From Engraulis encrasicolus (Eukaryota; Chordata; Actinopteri; Clupeiformes; Engraulidae): a stretch of 64,000 bases of DNA. The stretch spans positions 44,637,687 through 44,701,686 of the forward strand of contig NC_085867.1 in the NCBI RefSeq assembly GCF_034702125.1, written 5' to 3'. Below are positions 45,900-56,737 of this stretch, in pieces. Position numbers and translations under genes: made by a program. The notes beneath the pieces are model-generated. The model was not told where the DNA came from, ran no database searches, and was given only the letters and a program-made list of their open reading frames with translations. Position 1 is the stretch's first letter. Each line of letters begins with the position of its first letter.

Positions 45900-46998
45900 A
45901 ACTGTAGCATGGATTTAACATGGGTGCATTCTGTAGGCTATGTTTTCCGACACTGTTGTATCTTTTCTGGCTCATGCGCGAACTATTTGTTGTCATTCAG
46001 AATCAGAAACATCAGAGAGTCTGCATTTAATTTGAATATTCTAGACCCCCAGAAGACGGTAGCTAGAAGCTTTCATCTAAAAAGTTACCGGAAAGTCGCT
46101 GCATGACAACCAAATGTGCAGTGGTCAGGACTTCTAGACGCACGCTGCCCTGATTCAAAGCGACAAGGCTGTGCTTGGTCCCGCCTCTCTGCCCGCAGCT
46201 GGGGCTACTCAAATACTGTTTCAGAAATGTAAGGAGTAGAAAGTAACATAGGCCTACAGATATTTGTCAAAACATGTAACGGAGTAAAGTAACGGCGTAA
46301 AAGTGAAAAAAAGCTTCTCAAATATGTAAGGGCTTAAACGTAAATTGTCAAAAAATGTAACGACGTAAAGGTAAAAAAACCAACAACATAGGCCTACCAG
46401 TTAAAATGAGTAAATACATTTTATTTATAGATTAACATGTTTAAATCAACAAAAAAACAAAACTTAACAGCTGATTTAGATATTTAAATAAACAAAACCG
46501 TTAAAATGAGCATTAAAAAAGCTGATTTACATTTCTAATATAGGCAGGCTGAAGGGACGTTTAGTTCAAACCTAAGGATCTTTAGTTCAATTTTAAGGAC
46601 GTTTCGAAGGCTTTTGCGGTAGACGGAACGTCCTCGACGAAAGATCCCCTGCCTTATACGAATGGTCCAACGTTTTGTTCGAATGGTCCCCTCTCAAGAA
46701 TCCATTCGACGAAAAGACCTGTACCCCTGCATGCCTACTTTGAGTAAACTGAAAATCTGTACTGTGAAAAGATTAGTTTTGGTGTAATGAACTACAGTGT
46801 TTTTCAGCTACAATCCTTTGCAGTTGCCTGTTGATTTGTTGATGGTTTACAGCTGTCTGTTGATTTGTTGATGGTTTACAACTGTTGTCTGATGATTTTC
46901 TATTTTGTCCACAGAAATGGGGATGTGAATTTTCTCTGTTTGAGACTTTGCAAGGGGCTCTCTATCTCCGTGAAAACAAGTGTGTTCAAGCCAACTGA
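33644..46998 (+). CDS. Secreted cystatin (cysteine protease inhibitor), four exons
   Basis: Coding exons at 33644-33716, 41261-41376, 41533-41592 and 46915-46998, all with GT/AG introns and matching phases, give 110 residues. Residues 1-20 (MALLVVTLLLFSLLSLAPAQ) are a signal peptide. Cystatin hallmarks are the N-terminal Gly pair (GGW at 25-27), the helix region VAKTAVKRFMPFFKLVEV, and the protease-binding loop QIVAG formed across the exon 2/3 junction, followed by TNFKLDVTVEL. Exon 4 gives KWGCEFSLFETL...KC, which keeps the C-terminal disulfide pair. Unusual: it is shorter than type-2 cystatins (about 115-140 residues), lacks the first disulfide loop, and has no Pro-Trp in the second hairpin. 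Expected role is inhibition of papain-type proteases outside the cell; the missing Trp may weaken binding. Introns 1 (7.5 kb) and 3 (5.3 kb) are packed with transposons. PolyA signal at 47110. Confidence 0.9.
33792..34338. mobile_element. PIF/Harbinger-like MITE in the SINE
   Basis: Ends AGGCGGGCTTACACTGTGCG and, inverted, AGGCGGGCGTACACTGTGCG. TAA duplication at 33789-33791 and 34339-34341. 547 bp, rich in CGATCG/ATCGCA words, no gene. The TWA target is typical of PIF/Harbinger. Confidence 0.85.
34377..36241. mobile_element. hAT transposon (1865 bp) in the SINE
   Basis: Ends CAGTGACGTGCGGTC and, inverted, CAGGCACGTGCGCTCC. The 8-bp duplication GTTCATAC lies at 34369-34376 and 36242-36249. 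Both ends also contain GGTGAGGCACTG in direct orientation (34405 and 36199). It includes a short CA repeat (34726-34746). ORFs such as 35027-35425 show no transposase motif, so it is probably non-autonomous. Confidence 0.85.
36403..36468. repeat. (GT)n microsatellite
   Basis: About 66 bp of GT with one TTA interruption, next to the SINE tail. Confidence 0.95.
36625..38202. mobile_element. Fold-back Tc1/mariner element (1578 bp)
   Basis: Ends CAGTGGTGCTCATATGTTTA and complement, with TA at 36623-36624 and 38203-38204. The inverted arms extend about 480 bp and each includes the end of a decayed transposase, readable as SPDLNIIEP on the minus strand (about 37045) and again on the plus strand (about 37789). 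The central 600 bp contains further decayed transposase-like sequence. The arms appear to have formed by inverted duplication of the 3' part of a Tc1-type element. Confidence 0.85.
38612..39753. mobile_element. Probable solo LTR (1142 bp) inside the TTAA transposon
   Basis: Ends TGTAACC and GGTTACA are perfectly inverted with TG...CA. Flanks are CANG (38608-38611, with the N at 38610) and CAAG (39754-39757): a 4-bp duplication if the ambiguous base is A. It sits in the 5' intron of the transposon's own gene, between the donor CAA|GTAAGC (38594) and the acceptor TTTCTTTACAG (39783). Confidence 0.65.
39787..40173 (+). pseudogene. Broken gene of the TTAA transposon, acidic N-terminus and Cys-rich part
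   Basis: The ATG follows an acceptor (TTTACAG|AAG). It starts MAEDSDFEFEDDFVYDGRPY; then a 1-nt shift is needed to read YTDEELLERIGRDRL. Further on, WWCS and MKTEDEWLCC appear in different frames. This pattern (acidic start, GRPY, YTDEEL, then Trp/Cys-rich block with LCC) resembles the many fish proteins sharing the P2X7-type cytoplasmic domain. I infer that relationship from memory of motifs only. At least two frameshifts make it non-functional. Confidence 0.5.
40544..40816 (+). pseudogene. Possible last exon of the same transposon gene
   Basis: An acceptor-like TTTCCTTTAG precedes an open stretch of 90 codons (MDKNHRQRNGHYKLDDQR...) that ends at TGA 40814-40816, 16 bp before an AATAAA at 40832-40837. 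No domain recognised. It lies just inside the right inverted repeat, where the 3' end of an element gene would be expected. Confidence 0.4.
41389..41462. repeat. (CA)n microsatellite in cystatin intron 2
   Basis: About 74 bp of CA, starting 12 bp after the exon 2 donor. Confidence 0.97.
42434..42601. mobile_element. Short MITE with GGGATAATGTATTGTCCACA ends
   Basis: GGGATAATGTATTGTCCACA at 42442 and its complement ending near 42585, with a central CGAAGGCAGAGTGCTG hairpin-like part. The outer bases AAAGG and CCTTT also match. Confidence 0.7.
42722..42895 (-). repeat. Retroelement-tail fragment with GAAACGTTTGTCC motif
   Basis: On the minus strand GGGCTAGACCCGAAACGTTT follows GAAGAAGAT, again similar to the hammerhead-like block of 5954-6057 but with a poor first box. 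A triple CTGTATTAAA repeat is at 42762-42791. Confidence 0.4.
42896..45867. other. Interior of the 5.1-kb element; no gene seen
   Basis: Several ORFs below 100 codons with no recognised domain. A short hairpin of CCCGGGAATCCCGGGA is at 44139-44154. Confidence 0.4.
45868..45898. repeat. (CT)n microsatellite
   Basis: Fifteen CT dinucleotides. Confidence 0.95.
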
Positions 46999-47109
46999 TG
47001 AGTCTTCAGCTGAATGAAAATGCACTCCACACATTCCCATTAATTTCACTGTTAGAATAACTTTTTCCCATCGTGTTGTGTGGTTGTTGTCATGCTATTG
47101 ACGTGTGTG

Positions 47110-47115
47110 AATAAA
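47110..47115 (+). terminator. PolyA signal AATAAA, cystatin gene
   Basis: AATAAA 112 bp after the cystatin stop, followed by GT-rich sequence. Confidence 0.7.
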
Positions 47116-47154
47116 TGTCAAGCAACAAGTTGCAGCATATTTGTAGTTTTATCG

Positions 47155-48625
47155 TGAAAAGTGAAAGCCCATTGGGAAACTCCAACTCTCATTGTCATTG
47201 TGACACAGCACTCCACTGACAGCACACAAGTGAACACTGCACACAACGAAATTGCATTTATGCCTCACCCGTATTTTGGTGGACTAAAGAGAACATTTTG
47301 GGTTAATGGATTGTATGACTTTGATGATCAATTTGTGCAGGCAAATGGAAACCAGAAGATAATGTGCACTGGTTCAAAAAGCTCAAAATGTATCATCTCT
47401 GTGCTAGCGATTGCATTATGCACTGGGTTGAATGGTGTGGGCACACACACATCTTCTCAAAAGCATTCTGATGGAAGTTAAAAGTTTGAGAGAGAGTTTT
47501 TAAAGCTTGCCCGTGTTTGATGGAAATTCACAAGACCCAAAAATTAGTGCAGGCCGCATGAAATTTTCTCACAATTTTCCCATTGGCCAACTTCCCTTAG
47601 CCCCAAACAGATAGTTTGGAAATTGGAAATCTCCTTTATTTACAGTCATTAGGCTTAACATTTACTGTTGCAGTGCCATGTCAATGTACTCATAATTACC
47701 CTAATATGAACCGTTTGAACACTAATGTCAACTTTCAACTTCAACTTTATTGTCCCCAAAAGGGGCGATTAGGTGTGCAGCAAGACATAAGCACGTATAG
47801 ACAGCAACAACATACCACAGGACAGACGTAAAGTGGGGATGTGAATTTAAAAAGGAGATGGCACTAAGGACAAATGAAAGCCTAAATATGTTGGTCTTGA
47901 CTGATGGGAACCTAAAGCGTGAGCCAGATGGAAGTAGCTGAATACTGAAGCGAAATACTGAAGACCCATTTGGTTCAGTGTTCCACTTACTTCACATGGT
48001 TTTTGGACTCAGAGCACACAAATGTGTGGCAACAAATTTATTTCAAATATTTTCCCATATTTGCATACTTTGCATTAATTTACTGTAAAATATTGGGTAA
48101 TCTTGTATTACATGCTTTAACATTCAAACACTAAAAATATGTGTCAGAAACTGCATCTACTTGCTTTCATCGTCCTTAGTGATGATTGCTGATTCTAAAC
48201 AGACAGTCCGGGGTTGCTTTTACATAGTAAATGTGGCTCCAGTGGTTCCATGAGAAACCCAGCTGGGTTTTCTTCATGTCAAATCCAGAGAATTGTTTGT
48301 AGGCTACTGTTTGAGAAAAGGTGTGTTTTAGAAGGGAAATGTAAAGAAGTGTAAAGAAGGAATTGTGTTTGACGGTCAGTGCCATTGGTCCATGACTTTG
48401 GTAAAGGGTTGAGATGTTTTCAGAACTATATGTCAAGTACCAGAATTTGTGTATGGACAATTGAGAAAACTGTAGTAGCCATAGTCCCTGAGGCAATGTG
48501 GGGTTAGTTAGTTGCCTTGCCCAAGTGCACCTCAGTGATGGATGAGGGGGCTGGAGAGCAGCACCATTCTTCCTCCTCTTACAGGATTCGAACCTGCAAA
48601 CTTCACAACACAATTCACTGCTTTA
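47155..48625. repeat. Three fragments of dispersed fish repeats
   Basis: 47165-47275 (ACTCTCATTGTCATTGTGAC onward), 47730-47830 (CTTTATTGTCCCCAAAAGGG, a common retroelement 3' tail) and 48485-48605 (TTGCCTTGCCCAAGTGCACC and GATTCGAACCTGC on the plus strand). These words are familiar from fish LINE/SINE tails; family is not assigned. No gene between them. Confidence 0.45.
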
Positions 48626-49339
48626 CACCCAATTACCAAATGATAAAGACAGTCCTGGACTCCAAATCTTCCTCAAAATTACTTACTTCTTGATTCGAGA
48701 AACCAAGAGGCCAAGTATTTAACTCTTAACATTTAATTTCACATGTGTTAAGTTAAGCATGCCATGTTTGTTTTTGCAATGTATCGACATAGTAGTTTTG
48801 CTCATTTTGTTTGAGATTCTTGTAGTATCTATTTGAAGAGTTATGCAAAAATGTCCTTTAGCAACACTGTAGTATGTTGAATAAATTATACAGCAATGGA
48901 TCCCTTAGGAAAAGGGTTACGGTGAATCCACACCGCAAGCGCGGACGTCCACTTGATGTCCAATGAACGTGTCCGCCATCAGTCTGAAACTGTTAGAATA
49001 CCTGTAAACAGATCGTGCCTTGCAAACAGGAGCGCAGTGTAAGCGTGGCGCATGTCAGGACCGACCGGACTGTCCGCAATGCTCCTTAAAAATAGAACTT
49101 GAGTCTATTTCCCTGCGCGGACGTTCGCGTTCAATGAACGGGCTCCATTGAAAATGAATGGCTGCTGCACGCAGACAGAACGTGGACGCTGACTGTGCAG
49201 TGTGCAAGGCAGCCCGCGAACCTCTCGAACTCGCGATGCTCCCGGACACGTTAAGCGAGCGTCTTGCTCGGTATCGGTAATATATGAAAACAACATCCAA
49301 GCCAGTGTTTTCTGAATCTATATTACCTCACATAAAGAA
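48626..49339. other. No gene seen; possible decayed GC-rich MITE
   Basis: 48930-49280 has repeated GCGGACGTYC and CAATGAACG words in both halves, suggesting an old inverted-repeat element, but I could not define its ends. Confidence 0.35.
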
Positions 49340-50000
49340 ACTACAACAGTGTGTTGGCGTTGGTAGGCCTAATGGCATTTCCTCTTTTTTGACATTTGAT
49401 ACCTCTTAGTATATACACACCATGCCTTGGAGAAGATGGTACATTCTATGTTCTTATTCATAAAATATGCAATAGATTTCTTAGAGAATATGTGAGGTAT
49501 TATTTCCCCTTTTATTAATTATTTCAATATTTATTCTTGGAAGGTTGTAACGGTTGCTAAAGGTTTGAGGATTGTTCGATGTTGTGCTGTAATTCTGACC
49601 TCTTGAACATATGAGAGTAATTGATAAGATGGGTTGGAAATCATCAAACAAACCAAAGACAATATTTTTTCTAACTTGATCTTTGATGTATCATGGTATC
49701 TATAAACCATGTTTCAGAGAAGAAACATCATTTTCTCTAAAATATCTACGATTTCGCAGAGAAGATATGAGATGTCACCTCCTTTCTCCTTTTCTGAATT
49801 TGTTTCAATATACTTTCATGGAAGAGTAACAACTGCTGGAGGTTTGGCAGTTTGATCTTGTACTGTAATGATGACGTTTCACTTGGAAACACATGTGAGA
49901 GCAATAGATAAGATATGAAGGATATCAAATGACTTGCCTAAGAGAGCTCACCTTTGCAATATGACCCAAGGCCCAAACACTTCTTCAGAATAGGCTGGCA
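49340..50000. repeat. Third, partial copy of the duplicated segment
   Basis: It matches 9670-10330 and 17845-18500 in the same order (ACCATGCCTTGGAGAAGATG, GGTTTGGCAGTTTGAT, CACTTGGAAACACATGTGAG), with more divergence and some missing parts. Confidence 0.75.
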
Positions 50001-50144
50001 ACTGGGCTATGGCTATTTGGTTTCCCCATAGCAGTGATCTTGTTGTTTTGTCTTGTGCTTTTCCAACTGCCTTTTTCTTCATTAGAACCACCACCAGCAC
50101 ATACTGACTCATCATTGGTTATATAAAGCCATCATTACAATTAA

Positions 50145-50504
50145 AGGGACACTGTGTGAGATTTTTTGTTGTTTATTTCCAGAATTCATGCTACCCATCC
50201 AATAATGTTACCTTTTTCATGAATAGGCCACTTACCACCACCATCAAATTCTAAGTATTCATTATGACAGGAAAAATTGAATTTTTCATACATGAAAAGG
50301 GGGATCTTCTCCATGGTCCGCCATTTTGAATTTCCAAAAATAGCCATTTTTAGCTGCAAAAATGACTGTACTTGGACCATAATAGAAAATATTTATTACT
50401 TAGAAAAATGTCATGTAAATATCAAATTTGGCAATTGGCAGCCCAGTTTCAATGAACAGCATAGTTGCAGTACCCTTTTTGACCACTTCCTGCACAGTGT
50501 CCCT
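50145..50504. mobile_element. TTAA-target MITE (AGGGACACTGTG family), copy 2
   Basis: 360 bp, ends as in copy 1 (8366-8924), TTAA at 50141-50144 and 50505-50508. It lacks the SINE of copy 1 and so shows the empty SINE site. The internal GTCCGCCATTTTGAATTTCC block is conserved. Confidence 0.88.
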
Positions 50505-50508
50505 TTAA

Positions 50509-50886
50509 GAAAACTTCTGGCACTTGCACACATGTACTTATACTAAAGGTATCATATGAAGAGTACCCCCTCACACATTCATGGTCTATATATATTCTGC
50601 TATCCCAAAGTGGCCAAAGTAGCTACACCCCATAATTTGCTATCATTACATTTCTCCACATACTCACTGAGGTGTGCTTGCGTACCCCTAGTGGTACATG
50701 TAACATTGGGAAACATTGAACTAGAGAATGAACAAAGAGAGAACGTTCAAACTCCACTTCTTAAGGTCTAAACTATGACCTTGATATACGGTTGGCAAAT
50801 CAGCAGTAGCTTTGAAGGAAAGCCTCAGTCAAAGGCAGTCGACCCTCACACATACTGGCAGTATGAGAAAACGATCAACATTACCC
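50509..50886. other. No gene; dispersed repeat fragment
   Basis: 50565-50715 contains TACCCCCTC and GTACCCCTAGTGGTACA words like those at 11575-11752. Nothing else noted. Confidence 0.4.
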
Positions 50887-52846
50887 CACTGATTCTTGAG
50901 AAAGCGGCTAAAACATGTCTCAGAAATAAACTGCCAATTCTGTTGAAAATAAACTACATTTTCATGAACAAAATTAATCCAGGTAAAGACCCAGGGGTCT
51001 GTTACACAAATGTGCAGTTGTTTGAAATATTTAAGTGTAATTTTATTACTTTTCATGGCTATAAACCTGCCCACACCCTGTAAAAACAGCTGTCCCAAGG
51101 ACAGACATCATCATTTCAATTGACTTCAAATGTAAAAATCACTAATATTATTGAATAATATCACCATGATGTGAAAGTCCATATTGACGTGGTTCTGCAG
51201 ATATGCGCATAGTGCGTGTAAAGCAATATTTACTACTATTTTCTGATTGCTCAAAGTTTGTCCAGCATATTAGTCACCACCGTCAGATTTTTTTAAAAAG
51301 ACAATAAAATCATGTATGCACAAGGTCATTGTCATTACTTAGGACCCCTTTTCAAACCTTTAGCTCTACTGAATACTTCACCATCACTGAAGCTCCTGTA
51401 AGTTTACTAATTTCTCCTCAATTTTAATTTGTTTGGACACTGGTACTGTCCCAACCATAAACTGTCAACAGCGTCGGGGGTTTTAATAGCATTATGTTAC
51501 ATTAATGTTAATTATATATACTTTTTCAGAAGCGGCATGAAGCCCCTAAGAAACAGAGCGAAAACGAAGTGGCTAATGTGAGCAAAAAATGCATAATATG
51601 TAAAAGAGTGTTTTTTTGTCTCACACCGTCAGATGTCACCACCGTCAGATTTTGTTCCGCTCATCATCTTGTTCCATATTTTACTAAATTGTTCTGGTTA
51701 ATGAAACATTACCAGACATGTTAGTAATAATTGTGACCCAAACTTATACTCCAGCCTCCACTGAGGTGCATTTGGAGGGTTTTTTGTCACAAAACCTGAC
51801 GGTGGTGACATCTGATGTAGTTCACAAAAAAGCATGTGTTTTACATGTTTTTGACAAGTTTTAAGAATATGCTTCCAATAAGTATCTACAATTATGTTGA
51901 ATTGTAAAAGTAATTCACTTAAATACAGTAAACATATTTTTTTTACTTCTAATTCTGTCTGACGCTGGTGACAAAACCAAGAAAGAGCCCATTTTATGAA
52001 AAATGTAAAACATGGGGAGCTTGGCCAATAAATTCACTGCACAGCCAAGACCCTCATCTATGATAATACACCTCTATATTTTGGATTTGAACAACTTAAA
52101 ACCTGTTTATGCCACATTTTCAATAATCTAGGCCTACTTCCTAGAGTATCTAACAAATGAAGAAAAAACACATGCACAAACATACTGTGCACACACTAAA
52201 ATAAAGTGTTTATGCTAGATGTCATTGACTTGAGACGGCTATTTATCTTGCTAAATGTTGGTAATAATTAGGTCACTTTCACCACCTTCAGATTACTGTC
52301 ACCACCGTCAGTTCTTAAGTCACCACCGTAAGAAGGAGTTTTGGACATTTTAAATGAATGTCCTTACAAAATTTTGAATTTTCAAAGTAATAGCAAATTT
52401 AAGCCTACACGAATATTTGTGCAATTACAAAAAAATGTTTGATCTATTTAGCCATTAAGTAAGCATTGTCTGACAGCACATATTTTTAAATTAGAACACA
52501 TGAAGCAGTATTAAAATAGAATGAGAGTGAATTTTCAACATTTAAAGGCGTATGTGTGAACCAAAAAACACACACAATCACTTAAAAACTCCAGATACAT
52601 ATGCAACCAAATCAATACACTTTTTATTGCTTTTAATTGTGTCTGACGGTGTTGACAAAAAACAAGGTGAAAACAAGGAGAAAAACCTGATTTCTGAAAA
52701 AAAATCAAAATGGGGAGATTGGCCTTGTGCATTTCTGAAAAGCCAAGACCTTTGTCTACGAGGATATACCATATTATTTTGTAATTCACTTTGTTTTTTT
52801 CTTCCAAGATTACAACCTTTTTTAGCCACTTTCTCAAGAATCAGTG
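50887..52846. mobile_element. CACTG-ended DNA transposon, copy 2 (1960 bp, both ends intact)
   Basis: Ends CACTGATTCTTGAGAAAG and its complement. The 4-bp duplication ACCC lies at 50883-50886 and 52847-52850. The same CACCACCGTCAG motif layout as copy 1 is present (about 51276, 51638, 51797, 52303, 52640). Open frames are short. Confidence 0.88.
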
Positions 52847-53111
52847 ACCCCCTACTTCTCAACTTACGAATAGCCTATCTCAATCCCTATTCATTAACAG
52901 CTCCATATCAACTGGTCCGGCTTAACACTAGAACTACCAGGATTTTTCTGCCTACCTAGAAGTACCAGAGAGGGGTCATTTGACCCGGTGTCCTGTCTAT
53001 ATGAGCGACCCATCGAGATGTGATTCTCTTCGCTACTGAGCATGCGCACGCATGCGCACACCCTCGCGGTGGTTTTCGCGGGTAATTGCCCATCGAATTG
53101 TGAGACCACAA

Positions 53112-53221
53112 GTTACAATAGGATCCCCTGAGACTGTCAACTTTAGTGACTCAAACTGTAGCGCAAGTTACGATAGGATGCCCTGAGACCGTCAACTTTA
53201 GTGACTCAAACTGTAGCGCAA
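53112..53221. repeat. Tandem duplication of about 55 bp
   Basis: Two copies of AGTTACRATAGGATSCCCTG through CTCAAACTGTAGCGCA, with three mismatches. Confidence 0.85.
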
Positions 53222-54335
53222 GATCCTTAGTCTAGTTAGCCTACAGCCTGTCCACCGACTGTCATGGACTGAAAGTTACAGGATCATCCAGCAGATCATT
53301 GGGAAATCTGCGAAATAGCGTGGCCTCGAACATTTGCTACTTTGTTGCCTAACCGTAATCGCTCACACACTCAGCCTCGAACATTGTAACATCGATCAGA
53401 AAAGACTATTTATGTAGAGGAGGCGTTCTCATTGCAAAATGGAAAAAATCGCCACCTCTGATTGAGCTGTCAAAATGCTCCCTTCACCCTTTTCACTCAA
53501 GAATTTGAATCGACTGCATTGTAAAATGCCTGAACATGGTAATAAGAAATGCACTGCTGGGGATGTTATGAAAATATGATTCCGGTCATTAAAAGACAGA
53601 CATCTGCCAAAACAAAGCCACAATACGATATCTGCTATCTGGGAATATCTGTTTATCCCCATAGCACATGATTTCATGTAGAAATTTGCCTTGCGAGCCC
53701 ACGTCGCATTGAAACCAAACCAACAGCAAATGACTGCATTAAACAACCCGTAGCCAGGCCCTGATCCCAAACACTTTCTCCAGTAGCCTATTTGCGCAAA
53801 CTCAACTCAGTCTCTTTCATATGGCACGTTTCTTAACTTGCTCAAACGAGAGGCTCGCGGTTGTCAGCAGCCGCATGTTCTTATTAAACTCCGCACGAAC
53901 GATTGCACACCCCTGTCCGTGAAATAAACAAAGTAATGGTTATTAAAACAGTCCTACGTGGACCGATTGAAACGCCTTCCGCGGAAAGTCAAGGTCGCTC
54001 ATTTAGATGAGGCATCGCAAATCGACAGAACACCACTATCGAATAGGGCGACCGGTCGCTCATCTCGACGAGGCAACACATCTCGACAGAACACCGGCGA
54101 CTTTTACCTAATACACTAATCACTCATTTTGTTATGGTAATGAGGCTGTTAGGGGCCGTGTGTGGGGTGAGGGGTGAGGGGGTCACACCTTACAGTGCTA
54201 ACAGCCAAGACAAACAGGGACAGACAGCTTCTTCCCAAGGGCTGTCAGCCTCCAAAATCACCACAGGTAAATAGCAACTTGCATGAAGATATCAGCAGCA
54301 AAGACAGATAGCACAGTTTGGCGGACAGTGTGTTA

Positions 54336-55935
54336 CAGTTTTTCTCCATTGGTTTGGCTCATTTCTTGAAACTGAGATGTCATTCTCAAAACATGGACAA
54401 ATCCCAAAAACTAATTTGCAGTTCCTCACAACAGAATGGCATTTATCATTGCTTTCATCAAATTTCAAATGCTTTTGTACATGTCTCAATCATTTAGTAC
54501 ATCCTTGCAAATGGCTATGTACAAGTATCCTACAGTTGACACAATCAGCTTACATTTAGTAGAATTTTCAAATGAATGTACCTTGCTGATCTATCCCAAT
54601 TGGTTGATTCTCAGTGTAATGGTTGTCCTGAAAACATGTCAGCACATTTTCTTCATATAGGCCTAAGTCATCAATGAACGTGTGAATGTCCCATGTGATC
54701 ATGACGAATCATATGACTGCAACCAGATAATGGTTGAATTACAGTTTTTCTCGATTGGTTTGGCTCATTTCTTATTTCCTATAACCATTGGGTCATTTGG
54801 CCAAACATTCTTACACTTCTGCACAACAGTTCAGATAACTAGCAAAATGTCATATACCTCCCAAAACACCTCATTCTTGCATCAGCACTAAACCGTCTCA
54901 CATATAAATAGTCAGTACCATCAAAATGGCATAGATCCTTCTCAATTGCTTTGGCTCATTTGCATTCATTTAGTCCTTCTGTCAAAATAAACTGGGTGGT
55001 TCAGCATAACTACATGGATCCTCATCACTCGCTCATATCACCCCAAAAAACAGTTTACCCATGTGTCAAAACTAAATTTCTTCCCCACATATATCATCAG
55101 TACCCCCAAAATACATTGTCCCTTTGCCATTGTGTAAGCACTCCAGTCAAAATGGTTAGGTGTTTTATCTACGTTCAGCTAACAGATTTCGACTATGTAT
55201 AAAAATGAAAAAGTGAGTGAAACCATTGAAGTTTGACAACACAGATAATTTACCAAGGACATTTATCAGTAACTTTCTTTACTGTAAATTCATATACAGA
55301 CAGTAATGCCCATATATCACAGGTTTGGCTCATTTCTCAAAACAGAGATAACATTCTCAAAATAACATGGACAAATGCCAAAGCAACTAGCAATTGTTCA
55401 AAACAGAATGTCGTTTGTAAAAATGTCATGAAATTAGCCAAATAACAGAGGAAATTGTAGTATACACAAGTAAAAATATTTTCTACTAACTAGTAAAGTT
55501 ACAATACCATCTGACCTGTTGAACACTGTCATGAATTTACTATGTAATGAAATTCTTAAAATATGATGTCCTTGACTGTTTTGGGAATTGCGTGGACCAC
55601 TTTGCATATGATGACTTACACAATGAAATAATGCTGACGTGTTTTGGAGAGGGCAACCATTAGACTGAAGATTGTCTAATTCGTTTAGATAAGCAAGGTC
55701 AATTTATTTGGAAAATGTGCTGAATGTATGCTGAATGTGTCAACTGAAGGGTATTTGTACATATCCATCTGCAGAGATGTACTAAACATTTGAGACATGT
55801 ACAAAGCATTTGATATCTGATGAAAGCAATGAAAAATGCCATTCTGTTTTGGGAAATTGCGAGTTGGTTTGGGGATTTGTCCGTGTTGTTTTGAGAATGT
55901 CATCTCAGTTTCGAGAAATCAATCGAGAAAAACTG
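54336..55935. mobile_element. mariner-like MITE (1600 bp) with long inverted repeats
   Basis: Ends CAGTTTTTCTCCATTGGTTT and, inverted, CAGTTTTTCTCGATTGATTT, with TA at 54334-54335 and 55936-55937. Inverted arms continue for over 200 bp (GAGATGTCATTCTCAAAACA). An extra internal copy of the end sequence occurs at about 54740. Confidence 0.8.
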
Positions 55936-56128
55936 TAACGTGTGAATCTCCCATGCCATGTGACCATAACGACTCATGTGAATGCAACCTGGCAATTGTT
56001 AGATGGATAAATACCAGTGCATGTGGACTACCTCTTTATTTTTCCGCAAGAATTTTGTGGTGAAAGAAGCTGCTCTCCAAGGAACGAAGATGCAGAGATA
56101 CAGCACTCAACAGGCATTGGAAATTATC

Positions 56129-56144
56129 CACACACACACACACA

Positions 56145-56188
<44 letters not shown>
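56129..56188. repeat. (CA)n microsatellite
   Basis: About 60 bp of CA with a CGCG interruption. Confidence 0.95.
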
Positions 56189-56192
<4 letters not shown>

Positions 56193-56339
56193 GTCTCAAG
56201 TGACAGCTGTGAGCTGCTAACAGCCACATTTCCACAACAAAAGGAGTGTCCGCAGGGGGTCCAAAGGGTCAAATGACCCTCTTGTGGGGCTTTTAGGTAA
56301 AAAGGTCAATTGACCCCTCCGTGGTAGTTCTAGTGTTAA

Positions 56340-56737
56340 ATACAAATATATTCACCAGTCACCACATGACTTATAATTTATAATTTCTGAGAGTACATAA
56401 ATCCAATAGGCAATAACCCACTAGGCACTTGTGGAGGTTTCCTCTCTTTTGCCCTTTTTGGTAGGGTGTTGAAATGAGAAGACTAAAAGAGGTATGTCTG
56501 CACAATGCCAATTGCACTCCAAAAAAAACATTTTCTTAACAGATTTTGTCCTAAGCCCTTTTTGGCCCTTGCCCTCTTTGCCCTCTACCTATTAAATCCT
56601 AAATATCTCAGCCTCCAAAGCACATATGAAATGAGTTGCGTTTAAAAGCTAGGACCCTCGTTTTGCCTTATAATGTGTTCATACCCACATTTTTAATGAA
56701 ACAGCTAAAATCTCAAGAACCTGAATTCAGCGTATAT
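56340..56737. other. No gene seen
   Basis: AT-rich linker between two transposons; repeated GCCCTTTTTGG-like words only. Confidence 0.4.

Larger units (their letters stand above)
41612..46726. mobile_element. 5.1-kb inverted-repeat element filling cystatin intron 3
   Basis: Both ends carry GAGAGGGGACCATTCGAACA and CAAAACGTTGGACCATTCGT in inverted orientation (about 41643-41682 and 46656-46695). The flanks share CTGCATGC (41604-41611 and 46727-46734), an 8-bp duplication, though this word is nearly palindromic so chance is possible. The interior repeats GTTAAAATGAGCRTTAAAAA (45785, 46500) and holds no recognisable transposase. Superfamily not assigned. Confidence 0.65.
52926..56335. mobile_element. 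TTAA-target transposon with CACTAGAACTACC ends (3410 bp)
   Basis: Ends CACTAGAACTACCA and its complement inside TTAA at 52922-52925 and 56336-56339. Inner copies of GGTCAWWTGACC lie near both ends. The interior holds no intact transposase. Likely a piggyBac-type non-autonomous element, inferred from TTAA and end type. A mariner-like MITE is nested at 54336-55935. Confidence 0.8.
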
